Shown: in pieces, positions 9,516-18,579 of the stretch | Numbering within the stretch: the first letter of the stretch is position 1 | Layout: each line of letters begins with the position of its first letter | Source of the DNA: Sinohyriopsis cumingii | Taxonomy: Eukaryota > Mollusca > Bivalvia > Unionida > Unionidae | Direction: 5' to 3' | Assembly: GCA_028554795.2 (NCBI GenBank) | Contig: CM068831.1 | Span: forward strand, 59,581,180-59,645,179 | Length of the DNA: 64,000 nucleotides | Notes under the pieces: model-generated | What the model saw: only the letters and a program-made list of their open reading frames with translations | The model's database searches: none | Told to the model about the DNA's origin: nothing | Made by a program: the position numbers and the translations under genes

Positions 9516-9525
9516 TTTTATAGAG
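9516..9525 (-). promoter_or_regulatory. TATA box (CTATAAAAAC) upstream of 9478
   Basis: Minus strand CTATAAAAACTC about 40 bp upstream of the ATG at 9478. Confidence 0.55.
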
Positions 9526-9544
9526 TCTTATATTTTGAGTGAAG

Positions 9545-10273
9545 TTAAGTCGAGGACGGAGATTTGTACAGGACAGGCCCTCCGTCTTGGCACCAGTGGT
9601 GAAACAATTGGGTACGAAATCGCAAATCATCGGGGGTTGTCGGTTTCAAATCGACGACTAAATAGGCGTGTGGAGTTTGAATGGCATCGTCGTACTCCTG
9701 AGTCAGCCAAGGCGTTCCTAACTGTTTGTCTAAGACTTGCACTTGCGATTTATCTCGAGGGTTTTTAAACAAGACCACGTAACGCGCATTGAGACTGATG
9801 GTGCGATGGGCTTTACTTTGTTGAAACAAATTTTGAGTGATGTAAATGACACTGGCATTACGCTGATGCCCTTTGCGCGTGAACCACAGTTTAATTTCTT
9901 CTTCGTCTTCTCCTAACATGTGGTCGAAAATTACCAAATGGGTTTGACGGGAGTCGGAGACGATTCCGTCGTCTTCTTTAGGAATGCCTTCCACAAACAC
10001 GATGGAATCGCCTTGACTTTCTCGCAAGAGGCTGTACGCCGATTGCCACTCTTTGTAACACCACACGGTGCGATGAGGTGGACGATCGATCAAATGATGT
10101 TTATGTTCGATCAAACGTTTGACGAATTCGGTTTTGCCTGAACCGCTAGGTCCAGCAATGAGCATGTTAAAGGGATGGCGAAGATACAAAGCCTCCCAAC
10201 TGGCACGATCTAAGTGTTCGTCGATGACTTTGAGAGTAGAGGAAGAGGGAGCAGAGACAGCAGAAGTAGCCAT
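9545..10273 (-). CDS. Genome-packaging ATPase (FtsK/HerA type, A32-like)
   Basis: 242 residues, intact. Walker A GPSGSGKT at residues 41-48, Walker B THLVIFDHML near 111-120, and a sensor-like VIYITQNLFQQ further on: the arrangement of Polinton, adintovirus and poxvirus A32 packaging ATPases, which pump genomic DNA into capsids. It has its own TATA box (GTATATAAAC at 10,319-10,329, 46 bp upstream). Sequence outside the Walker motifs differs clearly from the element 2 ATPases, so the two elements are separate lineages. This is one of the few core genes of element 1 with no lesion. Confidence 0.9.
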   Translation of the reverse strand: MATSAVSAPSSSTLKVIDEHLDRASWEALYLRHPFNMLIAGPSGSGKTEFVKRLIEHKHHLIDRPPHRTVWCYKEWQSAYSLLRESQGDSIVFVEGIPKEDDGIVSDSRQTHLVIFDHMLGEDEEEIKLWFTRKGHQRNASVIYITQNLFQQSKAHRTISLNARYVVLFKNPRDKSQVQVLDKQLGTPWLTQEYDDAIQTPHAYLVVDLKPTTPDDLRFRTQLFHHWCQDGGPVLYKSPSST

Positions 10274-10318
10274 AGTGTCAGGAATGTCACTTGTGACACG
10301 AAAACAGACAAGACAAGA

Positions 10319-10329
10319 GTTTATATACT
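10319..10329 (-). promoter_or_regulatory. TATA box of packaging ATPase
   Basis: Minus strand AAGTATATAAACTC 46-56 bp before the ATG at 10,273. Confidence 0.6.
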
Positions 10330-10357
10330 TTTTTTCAGAACACGTTTATTGAATGTT

Positions 10358-10874
10358 TCAAACATGAACACGAAAGACAAAAATACATAAAAGCCAAAGG
10401 CTTAAGTACAACGATAAAAGGCACATGAAAACCATCAACGTGGAATAGAAACAAGTTTCTGTACAACATGTTTTGGGTAATGTTCTGACCAGTTCTATAA
10501 GGGGTAAGGTCACACAAGTGTCCTCCCGAAAGGGTCTTTCAGGCATGTTCACGACAGTCTTGTCCTTGGGGACGGGTTCTTCTTCTTCTTCTTCTGGCAC
10601 TCTCACTAACACAGGTTGAAAAGTAACTTTTTTCCTTGAACAACTCTCGTGCATACTGGGCCACTTCATGGGTCCAAGCCTCAAAATCCCATTCTTTCCA
10701 GGCACGGACAACTGTCCAATGGGGGTGTAAGTCACAAGCTACACACACATCGTCATACACGTCTTCGGTAGCTAAAAGTTGACGAATCTTTTTTTCCCGT
10801 AGAGGTCGAGAAGTATCCAGAAGAAAACGCAAGGCTTTGAGCAAAAGGAGTCTTTCGTGACCATTTAAGGCCAT
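10358..10874 (-). pseudogene. Tail-anchored unknown protein, frameshift in A-run
   Basis: Start ATG 10,874 (MALNGHERLLLLKALRFLLD), a helical soluble region to about 10,635, then a shift at an A6 tract (GGAAAAAAGTT) into a frame with an acidic EEEEEEP stretch and a C-terminal hydrophobic segment STLMVFMCLLSLYLSLWLLC followed by a short basic tail. The result is about 172 codons with one membrane anchor. No family recognised. The alternative downstream frame ends in an Arg-rich run without an anchor. The ATG overlaps the stop region of the preceding gene by 10 bp. A one-base sequencing error in the A-run is possible. Confidence 0.42.
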
Positions 10875-11089
10875 TTGGGTGGTAAGTACTGATCGTAAAG
10901 AGTCCACAAAGAATCGGCTGGTAAACGAAATCCTAGAAAACAAGTCACTAAGACACACACCACTTGTCGACCGAAATTCATTGGATACAGTTCTTGTAAT
11001 AATTGATGGTAATGATCCACGGTTTGAATATGGTCACTGAGTTCCTTCCACGGAATCTGTTCAATCACATGTGATAAAAGTTGTGGCAT
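10865..11089 (-). CDS. Small helical protein, unknown
   Basis: 74 residues from ATG 11,089 (MPQLLSHVIEQIPWKELSD). It has Leu-rich helical character and a hydrophobic stretch VVCVLVTCFLGF. A TATAAAAACAGG box lies 6-20 bp upstream. It overlaps the next gene's ATG. Family not recognised; the position among F-box-like and anchor genes suggests a host-interaction accessory gene. Confidence 0.4.
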   Translation of the reverse strand: MPQLLSHVIEQIPWKELSDHIQTVDHYHQLLQELYPMNFGRQVVCVLVTCFLGFRLPADSLWTLYDQYLPPKWP

Positions 11090-11552
11090 GGCAGCCTGTT
11101 TTTATACTCTCTTTGTTTCGGAAACAATACACGTACTTTCTAGCCAGAGATCTTCGTTCTCCAGTTGGGAATCTAAATGCTCCAAACTGTAACCTAAACT
11201 TCAAACTTCGATTAGAAGTTTCCTCTTCCTCTAAGTAGATTCCACGTAAAATATGTTGGTAATCCTTTAACTTGTCTTCCTCAATGCGTTGCACTAGGTG
11301 AATCTCGAAGTAACCAAAATTATGAACACGTGGATCATTGGTGGCCTGGAAGTATTGAACAAGGTCTGACCACTGAAACAATTTCTGACGAATCATTTCT
11401 CTTATGCCATTCAGGCACCAGTGGTTAAACATCTGATGACGTAACGGATGCAACTGTTCTTTACGTTTGACTTGTATTTTGACCACTTCTCGATAAATGC
11501 GTTCTATCAACTCAACAGGCAAGCCACGAATGTTCTCTAGCAAAGTATCCAT
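11061..11552 (-). CDS. F-box-like accessory protein
   Basis: 163 residues. The N-terminus ENIRGLPVELIERIYREV has the LPxEL...I spacing of F-box or PRANC-type motifs that recruit SCF ubiquitin ligase. The rest is helical and basic with no repeat domain that I recognise. A decayed paralogue with ESLPKELQEKIYKEV lies directly upstream (11,537-11,960), so this is a tandem family. Role inferred: redirecting host ubiquitination. The motif match is short, so an unrelated helix is possible. Confidence 0.42.
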   Translation of the reverse strand: MDTLLENIRGLPVELIERIYREVVKIQVKRKEQLHPLRHQMFNHWCLNGIREMIRQKLFQWSDLVQYFQATNDPRVHNFGYFEIHLVQRIEEDKLKDYQHILRGIYLEEEETSNRSLKFRLQFGAFRFPTGERRSLARKYVYCFRNKESIKTGCHATTFITCD

Positions 11553-11960
11553 GAATAGGTTAGTCCGTACAATTCACAATCTCCTAGAGCAAAAGTAATC
11601 CACATAGTAAGTAATTTCTGACCACTACCATTCAGGGTAATGTCCAAGAATCTCATTGAACTCTTTTGATGTAAACGGTCTAGAGTGATATAATAGGATG
11701 AATGCACACTTGACCCAAAGAAATCTAACACATTGATTGATTTTGTTCACTTTCCTCTTGTGAATTTCTCTTCACAAAAGTTCTACAGTTATCCATTGAG
11801 ATTTCACTCTGGCAAGTCGTTGCCAAACTTCCTTGTAAATCTTCTCTTGCAGTTCTTTAGGTAATGATTCAATATCGTTTTTGAAATGGAGTTTAAATAC
11901 TGGTCTCGGTGATGTCCAACATTTGACTCCTAACCAATCTGGTTTCTTCTTCAACGACAT
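11537..11960 (-). pseudogene. Decayed paralogue of the F-box-like gene
   Basis: Two fragments in different frames. 11,960-11,772 begins MSLKKKPDWLG and carries NDIESLPKELQEKIYKEVWQ, which aligns with the LPVELIERIYREV segment of the next gene. 11,731-11,537 carries YYITLDRLHQKSS, loosely matching the YFEIHLVQRIEED region of that gene. A stop and a frameshift separate them. Likely a tandem duplicate that has degenerated. Confidence 0.4.
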
Positions 11961-11971
11961 GGTAAGTTACT

Positions 11972-12607
11972 TCAATGTCTCGGTCCCACTAAGGGTAAGT
12001 AATGACAATTCGGTGACCATCGAACGTGTTCTAGGTAGGCCGAATCTTGCGGTTCCCAGTGGTGAAGTGACACACCGCAACTGAAGCACTTGACTTTTTC
12101 CCCTTCACCCAAGTAGAAAAATCCGGCCCTGGCTAATTCTTCGGGGGTCGGTCCTCCCAGATACTTAGGCCATTTTCCTTTGAACGATTGAAGACGATTT
12201 TCAGAGTCGCAGTATTCAAAGAAACGCACAGGGAACGAATATTCGTCTTTCACAGGTTCGTTTCGATGAGAGTTGGGTGACATGGACAGGAGTTTGCTCA
12301 GGGTTGGATGACATCCGTAGGGGGGTAGACGTGAAGGTGGACATCCACATTTAAAACGAAACCCAGTAAAGTGTCCAAGAGGACGAGCGGCATCGCTTTC
12401 GCATCCCTCAGGTTTGACACGCACAGCATCACTTTCTATGATAGGGGTAGTGAGAACAAAGTTCCGATGATGCTTTACGGCATCGCTAAGGTCATAGCGT
12501 ACAGCATCGTTCCCATCGCAACGCTCACAATCGCATTCCCCTTCAGAAGTCCCAAACTTGAATTGTGCCTGTCTGAACTTGTTTTGTGTTTCTCTGAAAG
12601 TATTCAT
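11972..12607 (-). CDS. BIR-domain (IAP-like) protein
   Basis: About 211 residues from ATG 12,607 (MNTFRETQNKF), preferred because a TATATAAAAAGG box lies at 12,661-12,675 and the upstream in-frame TTG is unlikely. The C-terminal third is a BIR: GFFYLGEGEKVKCFSCGVSL followed by HHWEPQDSAYLEHVRWSPNC gives the CX2C...HX6C zinc ligands. The N-terminal half has short repeats around SDAVRV/SDAARP and NDAVRY. No RING follows. BIR proteins of insect DNA viruses block apoptosis; the same is inferred here. The frame is intact, unlike the neighbouring polymerase. Confidence 0.82.
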   Translation of the reverse strand: MNTFRETQNKFRQAQFKFGTSEGECDCERCDGNDAVRYDLSDAVKHHRNFVLTTPIIESDAVRVKPEGCESDAARPLGHFTGFRFKCGCPPSRLPPYGCHPTLSKLLSMSPNSHRNEPVKDEYSFPVRFFEYCDSENRLQSFKGKWPKYLGGPTPEELARAGFFYLGEGEKVKCFSCGVSLHHWEPQDSAYLEHVRWSPNCHYLPLVGPRH

Positions 12608-12642
12608 CTTGTTCGCTTCGTCTTGGTAGTCACAATGAACTA

Positions 12643-15600
12643 TCAATCTTGCCTAGGGTTCCTTTTTATATACAAGCCAATACCAACATGTCCATACGGC
12701 AAGGTGCAATGACTGGGAAGTCGCACTCGCTTCTGGTAAACGATTTGATAGACTTTTTCCAAGGGTCGACTGACGATGTGGTGAGTGGGTAAACGTACAA
12801 TCTTGTTGGGCTGATAGGTGGTCACTTTAAAGTGTTCATCTTCTCTAGACTGCAAAGCTTCTTTCAATACGCCAAAGTTCACCACTCAACTGGTACGATA
12901 ATTCAGAGTCAATCCTTTCACTTTACACTTCGTGTACACTTCTCCTTGTTTGTCACGGTATTCGTAGCCGTAATTTTTAGGACCGCCACTCGCGAAACTT
13001 AGAATCTTGTCGTCGGGGTGCTCGTCTGTCCAGGCTCCTAAACGGTCTCCTTCGATGTCAGGGTGCTGTTCACTCGGGTGATCGATGTAAATGCAACTGT
13101 CCGTGTCAAAGTATCGGACACGTTCCCCTAACAGTTCTAAAGCTTCGTACAATTTTAAGCGAGCATGAACTGTCACGTAAGCCGCAATGATGACATTTCC
13201 AAAGGGATCGGTTTCTACAAAGTCCAGATCTTCTTCGTAATTCACTAAGATCAAATCCTCGCGAACGACGTCCACGTGTTTCATGAATTTGGTTTTGTCG
13301 TGAATCATCTGAAAGTAGCGGGAAGGTTCTGTCAAATACTCCGTCTTGGGTAAACACGGTCGTTGTGCCATTTTGCCACACAAGCAATTTAACATCACTT
13401 TGGCAAACGATCGCCTGCCTTCGTTTTTCTCGATGTGATCTAAAGAGACGCCTTCTTGTGTCCAGTATTTCTCTTTGAATGTATTTTGGTCTTCGGGAGT
13501 GTGACACCAAGAAGGATAGCCACTGGCTTCTTGCTTTAGTTTCAAAAAGGCATCCACGTAGTCGGCGAAAATGCCTTTCTGCGTGGGGTCACCCTTGTGG
13601 TATTGTTGTGTGTTGGGAAAGTGGCAAATTTCGTGCACTTCTAACAGTTGGTATTCCATCTCCAGAGCTTTGAACAATTCTACGCTGACCCAGGTTCCCG
13701 TCAAAGCCCGTTCTTCCTTGGTGTGCTGACAAGGTTGGTCTTGGTTGCACGTTTCGCCACAAGTACGGCACAAAGGAAACATCAGTTTGTCTTGGCAATG
13801 GTGAGGTAACACGAGATGGTACAAGTCAGTTGGAGGCAAATCTTTACATTTGATCAAGCCTTCGTATTGTCAAATGTTTTCGTGGGTCGATGTGTTCCGT
13901 CAACAATTGTGGGTGCCCTGCAGGAAAGTGACAATATTTGCACACGTAGGGATACCACGAACACATGTCCAAGTTTTTGATTTCTTCTCCTTTCTCTTCG
14001 TCGGCTGCATACAGCAAACAGGTGGCATTGGTCCTTCCTCCGTATAAACTATCCCTCGGATTCAGGGGGTCCATGAACTGGTAACTTTCCACGACACGTT
14101 TAAACTCGGGATCGGTTTTCAAACGGTGATCGTATTCGTGTTCCCACATTTCCACCACATGGTATCCTTGCTGTTCTAACTTTAGGCGTCGCTGACAAGT
14201 GTCCTGGTACAAGTTTTCCATGGTTCGTTGTAAAAACTGATTTTTAGTGTCACGGTCAGGGTAACAGACGGGGCATCCGTGAAATAAACAGCCGTTAAAC
14301 TCGCACACGATCTTGGAGTTTTCTAAGTCTCAGCCATCTACCGAATGCGTTCCGATGGTCTTTTCACCTCCTCCGTTGCGGGCATGTTGAATCCATTTGT
14401 CTTCCTTGTCGCACAAGTAATGTAACCAGCGTAGGGCTTTGACCGAGTATTGACGTTTGACATAGTTGGTCGTTTGAGGACTGATGACAGCCAAGGTGTT
14501 TTCAGGCATGAATCGTTGCCGGTAGACTAAGGAACACGCTTTGGCAATGGTGCAAGCTTCTTTCAAAGGATCGACCCCTCCATGTTCCATGAACAGTTCT
14601 CGAAATTTTCCACAGCAACGCCGTAAAATGTCCACGTGGAACGACAGTACTTTAGCATTTCTTCCTGAAAGTCGAAAGAGTCCGAGGCATGGGTCTGGTA
14701 CCAAGCGTAGAAAGCTTCTCGTTGTTCGGTACGCATGTTGTCGGGGTCGTAGTCTTTAGCCTTAGGCAAATGGGGTAGAACGGTATGTTGATTGGCTTCG
14801 GTATTGAAAAAGTGAGGAAAGTACCCTTTAGCCATTTCTGTCATTCCAAACGTTTTAGGCATTCGACTCAAAGGCATGGCCAAGTAACTCATCGAATCTT
14901 TAAACTGCACTTGTCCCACTTGCATGAAAATGATTTTGGCTCCGTTCAAAGTGACTTTAGGACGCTCGGTACCATGTTCCGTATAGTATCTGAAAAGAAA
15001 CTGTCCATCGTATCCGGAGAAATTGTGAGCCATCACCGTGGCATGACGATGACAATCTCCGTTACGTTCGATGTCCTCTTGGCTCCACGTCTTGTCGGTG
15101 GGGTCTAAGACCCATCGGGCGAATTCGGCTAGCGTGTTCGGTCCTCGAAAGATTTTTTTCACGTCCTCCAGGAATCTTGCTGCAATGAGGGCAATGACTA
15201 AACATAGGTTCTTGAATACACTTCTCGCACGCTCGATGAGCCACGCAGAAACTAGGAATGTGAATGCCAGTCTCTTGCATGCATTCGAAATCGAAAAAGA
15301 TGAAATTGCCTTTCTTCTTGTGACCATCCTCTTTGTCTGGTTGGGGTTGGTATTTTTGCACGTAGCATTGGTGTTCCATGTCCACGATGTGGTGACAAAT
15401 GTGACATCTTTTCTTTCCTGAACATATGTGTGTCTTGGCATTATTGGTAAGTATGCCTTGTCCACACGTAGGGCACAATCTCAGGAGTTGACAAGCACAT
15501 TTCTGCTGTGAACCTTGCGTCTTCAGATGTTTTTGGTAACAGGCAGGGCTGACAAACGTGCGCAGACAAGCTGGACAATGCACTCGTTCTTGTCCTTCGT

Positions 15601-16707
15601 TCAGACAGGGTTGAGAGGCCAAACATCCTGAGCATTTCGATCCACAATGCTTGTGTTGCTCTCGATTGTTATAGCCATAGTCACATTTCTCACAGTATTA
15701 ACCGTATCCGAGGAATGCGGTGATAGTGGTAATGGTATCGAAATGTTCATCGTGATGATAGAGGTGAATATATTTTCCAGCCTTAAAGTCTCTCCCTCGA
15801 AACAACAGAGGCCCGCGCACTTCTTGAGGGTGGACTTTTAAGGTGTAGCGTGGAGCTAGGACATCTTGCAATTTTTGCATCTCAGGAATGCCACAGGGTG
15901 TGTCCTTGGACAGACCGGCTTGTTGTAACAGAAGTTCTGCTTCATTTCGTTGTTTGGTTCGGTTCAATTTTCGAATGTTCTTTCAGTCTCTTTTCCATTC
16001 TGTCGTGTCGTTTTTGTTGGCATATGTTCGTCCCACCACGATAGCCCTGGCCAAACACATGTGGTCTTGAAAATTGTTAATTTGGCGAGGCTACGCTTAA
16101 TGCTGCGAAGACCGTTCACCGATAAGACCTTTTTGCGTCCAGTCCCTTGAGGAGGAGAGACGTGGGTCGTGTCCAGTGTGGCTTTTCCATCGGTGATGTC
16201 AAACTGGTCATTGAATTGTTGCACGTGTTCAATCTTGTCCATGACTTTGGAAGCGGTCAATTCTGCAGGGCTGCTAAACTCGATCCAAACAGGGGATTTC
16301 AAACCGTCGTGTTGTATGGAAAGTCTCAAGCGGTCGTCTTCTTTGTGTTGACATTGTCGCTTGAGTGTGGTGAGCAAAGAATCCCACATCTCGGTGATGA
16401 ACCCTTCTGCTTTCTCTAACGGTACTTCGCACTTGAAATCTTTAAACTTCAGCGTGTATTTGTAAGCCGTGGTTCTAAATTTTCTAGAGGGACGCTTTTC
16501 CGTCTCTTGAATGGAATAGTATTTTTCAGGGTTGACTAAGGGCGGTGAACTTGGTTTAGAGGGTTTGGATTCTGGTTCACTCATGTCATCTTCAAAATTA
16601 CTGGCATGAATTTGTGCCAAGACTTCAGCCCTGGTACGAGGCGATAGATCACGTTTCTGCCTCTTACTTTCTTCTTCTTTCTTCTCATATGAATTGGATC
16701 GTTTCAT
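12643..16707 (-). pseudogene. Protein-primed family B DNA polymerase (Polinton PolB), degraded
   Basis: The N-terminal frame starts at 16,707 (MKRSNSYEKK) with the Polinton pre-exonuclease region. Fragments in changing frames then carry Cys/His zinc-finger segments, Exo I FFDFECMQE (about 15,300), Exo II AHNFSGYDGQFL, motif A LDMCSWYPYV, motif B RRSFAKVMLNCLCGKMA and motif C RYFDTDSCIYI, in correct order. In-frame stops lie near 16,000 (TGA), 15,700 (TAA), 14,331 (TGA) and 12,887 (TGA); frameshifts are needed near 16,060, 15,220, 14,680 and 13,860. Length of about 1,350 codons fits Polinton PolB. The polymerase is clearly dead, so this copy cannot replicate itself. Confidence 0.92.
12661..12675 (-). 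promoter_or_regulatory. TATA box of the BIR gene
   Basis: Minus strand TTGTATATAAAAAGG, about 55 bp upstream of the ATG at 12,607. Confidence 0.6.
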
Positions 16708-16778
16708 CTTGATAGCAAAAAGTCAAATGACTAAAGTTTAAACACCATGGACTAATTTATAGTCATGGCAGACCAGCG

Positions 16779-16788
16779 TATATAAAGG
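16779..16788 (+). promoter_or_regulatory. TATA box of the CCHC gene
   Basis: TATATAAAGG 53 bp upstream of ATG 16,841. A matching box (GTATATAAGG, minus strand, 59,958-59,970) and a similar CTCTCAAAC leader precede the homologous gene of element 3. Confidence 0.65.
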
Positions 16789-16840
16789 GTATGTGTCTTG
16801 TCCTTTCACTATTCGTTTCACTCTCAAACCGAGTAGAACG

Positions 16841-17281
16841 ATGGAAGAGACTACCCAAATCGAACGTTTCATCAGAGCTTTGCGAGAGGTCATTAGAAAA
16901 TTTTCTTCAGATCAGCCGTGGGACTACTCTCCTTTCTTTCGAGATAAAAGTCAAGATACTTGCTATATCTGTCAGAAGAAAGGGCATTGGTCTTCAGAGC
17001 GTCCAGGCCGTCAAAAAAGCAAAACAGGGGTTAAAAGAGACAAAAGTCAAGATACCTGTTATCATTGTCAAGAAAAAGGATATTGGTCTCCAGATTGCCC
17101 TAAGAAACAAGAGGAGACAGAAGAAGAAGAAAGGGATTATGTAGAGGGAGAAGAAGAAGAAGAGAATGAAAGTAGACAGGTGAAGAAAAAGAAACAGGAG
17201 AAGAAAAGAAGAAGGGAAGAAAGTGAAGAGGAAGAAGAAGAAAAGACAGAAGAGAAAAAATTGAAAAAACAGAGAGAGTAA
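16841..17281 (+). CDS. CCHC zinc-knuckle accessory protein (degenerate knuckles)
   Basis: 146 residues from ATG 16,841 (MEETTQIERFIRALREVIRK); the longer non-ATG start would place the N-terminus over the TATA region. Helical N-terminus, then two zinc-knuckle-like motifs, CYICQKKGHWSSER (last Cys replaced by Arg) and CYHCQEKGYWSPDC (His replaced by Tyr), and a Glu/Lys-rich tail. Each knuckle lacks one ligand, so zinc binding is doubtful. A homologue at 59,512-59,908 loses a different ligand. It points towards the right terminus, opposite to the core genes, and ends with an AATAAA signal in place of a histone-type stem-loop. A nucleic-acid-binding role is inferred. Confidence 0.62.
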   Translation: MEETTQIERFIRALREVIRKFSSDQPWDYSPFFRDKSQDTCYICQKKGHWSSERPGRQKSKTGVKRDKSQDTCYHCQEKGYWSPDCPKKQEETEEEERDYVEGEEEEENESRQVKKKKQEKKRRREESEEEEEEKTEEKKLKKQRE

Positions 17282-17363
17282 ACAAAGAGACAGAAGAAGT
17301 GTTATGAACTTTTTAAAGTGATTTGTTGTGAATTGTGAATTGGATTGTAAATATTTATAAAAG

Positions 17364-17369
17364 AATAAA
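17364..17369 (+). terminator. AATAAA polyadenylation signal
   Basis: AATAAA about 83 nt after the stop of the CCHC gene, within an AT-rich 3' region. Confidence 0.5.
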
Positions 17370-17500
17370 TTAGGTATAAAAAGGTAAGTGTCTTTGGGTT
17401 TTGATTTTAAAATAAGAACCTATACTCACGCACTCATGCACAGACACGTACTATAGGGTAAAATGGGGTTTATTTTTAGTTATTGGCAACTGAAAGTCTA

Positions 17501-17538
17501 TCTCTTTTCGAGAGACGTGGGTGGCCCTGAAAAGGGAT
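17501..17538 (-). terminator. Histone-type 3' stem-loop (weakened) plus downstream element
   Basis: Minus strand 17,538-17,523 reads ATCCCTTTTCAGGGCC. The inner 4 bp and TTTC loop are kept and the two outer pairs are mismatched. It is followed by ACCCACGTCTCTCGAAAAGAG, i.e. the usual ACCCA flank and a purine-rich downstream element. It lies 22 nt past the stop of the gene ending at 17,560. Confidence 0.65.
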
Positions 17539-17559
17539 ATTTTTTGTTTAGGGGTGAGT

Positions 17560-18108
17560 TTAAGCAATCAACTTTAACTGCCTTAAGCCTTTGCCACGGC
17601 CGAGGCCTACTTCTGATGATGATGATTTGGTTGAAATCACTAAGGGTGGTACGGTAGGCTTAGTCACAGGGCTGGAGTGTTTAGCTCGGGAAGGTCGTAT
17701 TCTCTTCGGTCGTGATAAAGAAGTCTGATACATTTGTTTCAGACTTCTTAACTCCACTAAAATGTCTAACAGTACCGTGACGGTTTGACTTTCACCCTCT
17801 TGTTTCTTTGCTGCTTCTTCTTCTTCTTGTTTTTTTCTTACCTCTTCTTCTTGCTGATGCTGCTGTAGGAGAAAAGCTTGTTCTGCTTCCTTTTGCTGCT
17901 GTATAAATTTCTCCAATTCTTCTTTCTGTCTTTGTCTAAAATTCTCCACGTGTGGTAATGAAGGTGACGAAGGTTCCGGAACAAATTCTTGCGAGGTAAG
18001 AAAATCCACATAATCCCAATTCACCTCTTCTGAAAGTAAGTCCGGGTTCCCTTGAGTAGTCTTTACGGCTGGTACACCCCAACTGATCGTTTTCTGAGTT
18101 TCCGTCAT
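17560..18108 (-). CDS. Gln/Glu-rich coiled-coil accessory protein
   Basis: About 182 residues from ATG 18,108 (MTETQKTISWGVPAVK), chosen because a TATATAG box at 18,156-18,163 puts the expected transcript start near 18,130; in-frame ATGs at 18,126 and 18,153 are alternatives. A long heptad-like Q/E/K region (FRQRQKEELEKFIQQQKEAE) is followed by a second helix VLLDILVELRSLKQMYQTSL and a basic tail with STKSSSSE. Composition and tail resemble the genes at 298-751 and 1167-1550. Intact. Function unknown. Transcribed divergently from the gene at 18,329, with a CRE palindrome between them. Confidence 0.55.
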   Translation of the reverse strand: MTETQKTISWGVPAVKTTQGNPDLLSEEVNWDYVDFLTSQEFVPEPSSPSLPHVENFRQRQKEELEKFIQQQKEAEQAFLLQQHQQEEEVRKKQEEEEAAKKQEGESQTVTVLLDILVELRSLKQMYQTSLSRPKRIRPSRAKHSSPVTKPTVPPLVISTKSSSSEVGLGRGKGLRQLKLIA

Positions 18109-18169
18109 GTTGAAATACTGTCGCATAGACTGACTGCGCACAGGCGCTAGCAAATCTATATAGACTACG

Positions 18170-18177
18170 TGACGTCA
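18170..18177. promoter_or_regulatory. CRE palindrome TGACGTCA in a divergent promoter
   Basis: TGACGTCA lies between two divergent TATA boxes (minus 18,156-18,163 and plus 18,276-18,283). CREB/ATF sites are common in viral early promoters. Functional role inferred. Confidence 0.45.
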
Positions 18178-18275
18178 CAGACTGGTCTCTTCGGATTGGA
18201 CGTGGGCTGACTGAATTTTGTAACGCGTGTTTGGATTGGTCAACGAACTCAATCCGTTTCAATCCTTCCTCTCCC

Positions 18276-18283
18276 TATAAATA
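18276..18283 (+). promoter_or_regulatory. TATA box (TATAAATA) of the 77-residue gene
   Basis: CTATAAATA 46-53 bp upstream of the ATG at 18,329. Confidence 0.6.
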
Positions 18284-18328
18284 AGTGCAGATCACTGCAT
18301 TCCTTCACCTGTTACTCGGCGCCTCAAC

Positions 18329-18562
18329 ATGTGGACCGACGTGCAATCTTCCACGCTTGTATCATACATGATGTTCCGGACGGACATACCAATGTATGTC
18401 CGATCCAACTGGACAGTTGTCAATAGGACAGACACCAGCCTATGGATACGTAGGATCTATGTAGAACGTCAAGGATGCCTCAAAAGAGTGTTAATATATG
18501 GTCCTACAGTGAGGCGCAGCCTAAGGACAAGAAGAAGACCAATGCGGTGCCCTTTATGTTAA
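18329..18562 (+). CDS. Small basic protein with histone-type mRNA 3' end
   Basis: 77 residues, starting MWTDVQSSTLVSYMMFRTDI and ending in an Arg-rich RRSLRTRRRPMRCPLC tail. No family recognised; it is not a histone by sequence. The transcription unit is complete: TATAAATA at 18,276, a short leader, the ORF, and 24 nt past the stop a stem-loop that matches the metazoan histone consensus at every position. It is the gene nearest the right terminal repeat and is read towards it. The charge suggests nucleic-acid binding. A short random ORF is the alternative, but the flanking signals argue against it. Confidence 0.5.
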   Translation: MWTDVQSSTLVSYMMFRTDIPMYVRSNWTVVNRTDTSLWIRRIYVERQGCLKRVLIYGPTVRRSLRTRRRPMRCPLC

Positions 18563-18579
18563 GGGTATATTAACATAAA

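Noticed and set aside
1884..16707. Alternative genetic code or programmed readthrough in element 1
   Set aside because: All three stop codons interrupt genes and frameshifts are also present, which is the pattern of decay; intact neighbours end normally.
18329..18562. Captured histone gene
   Set aside because: The 3' end is histone-like, but the 77-residue product shows no histone-fold sequence.
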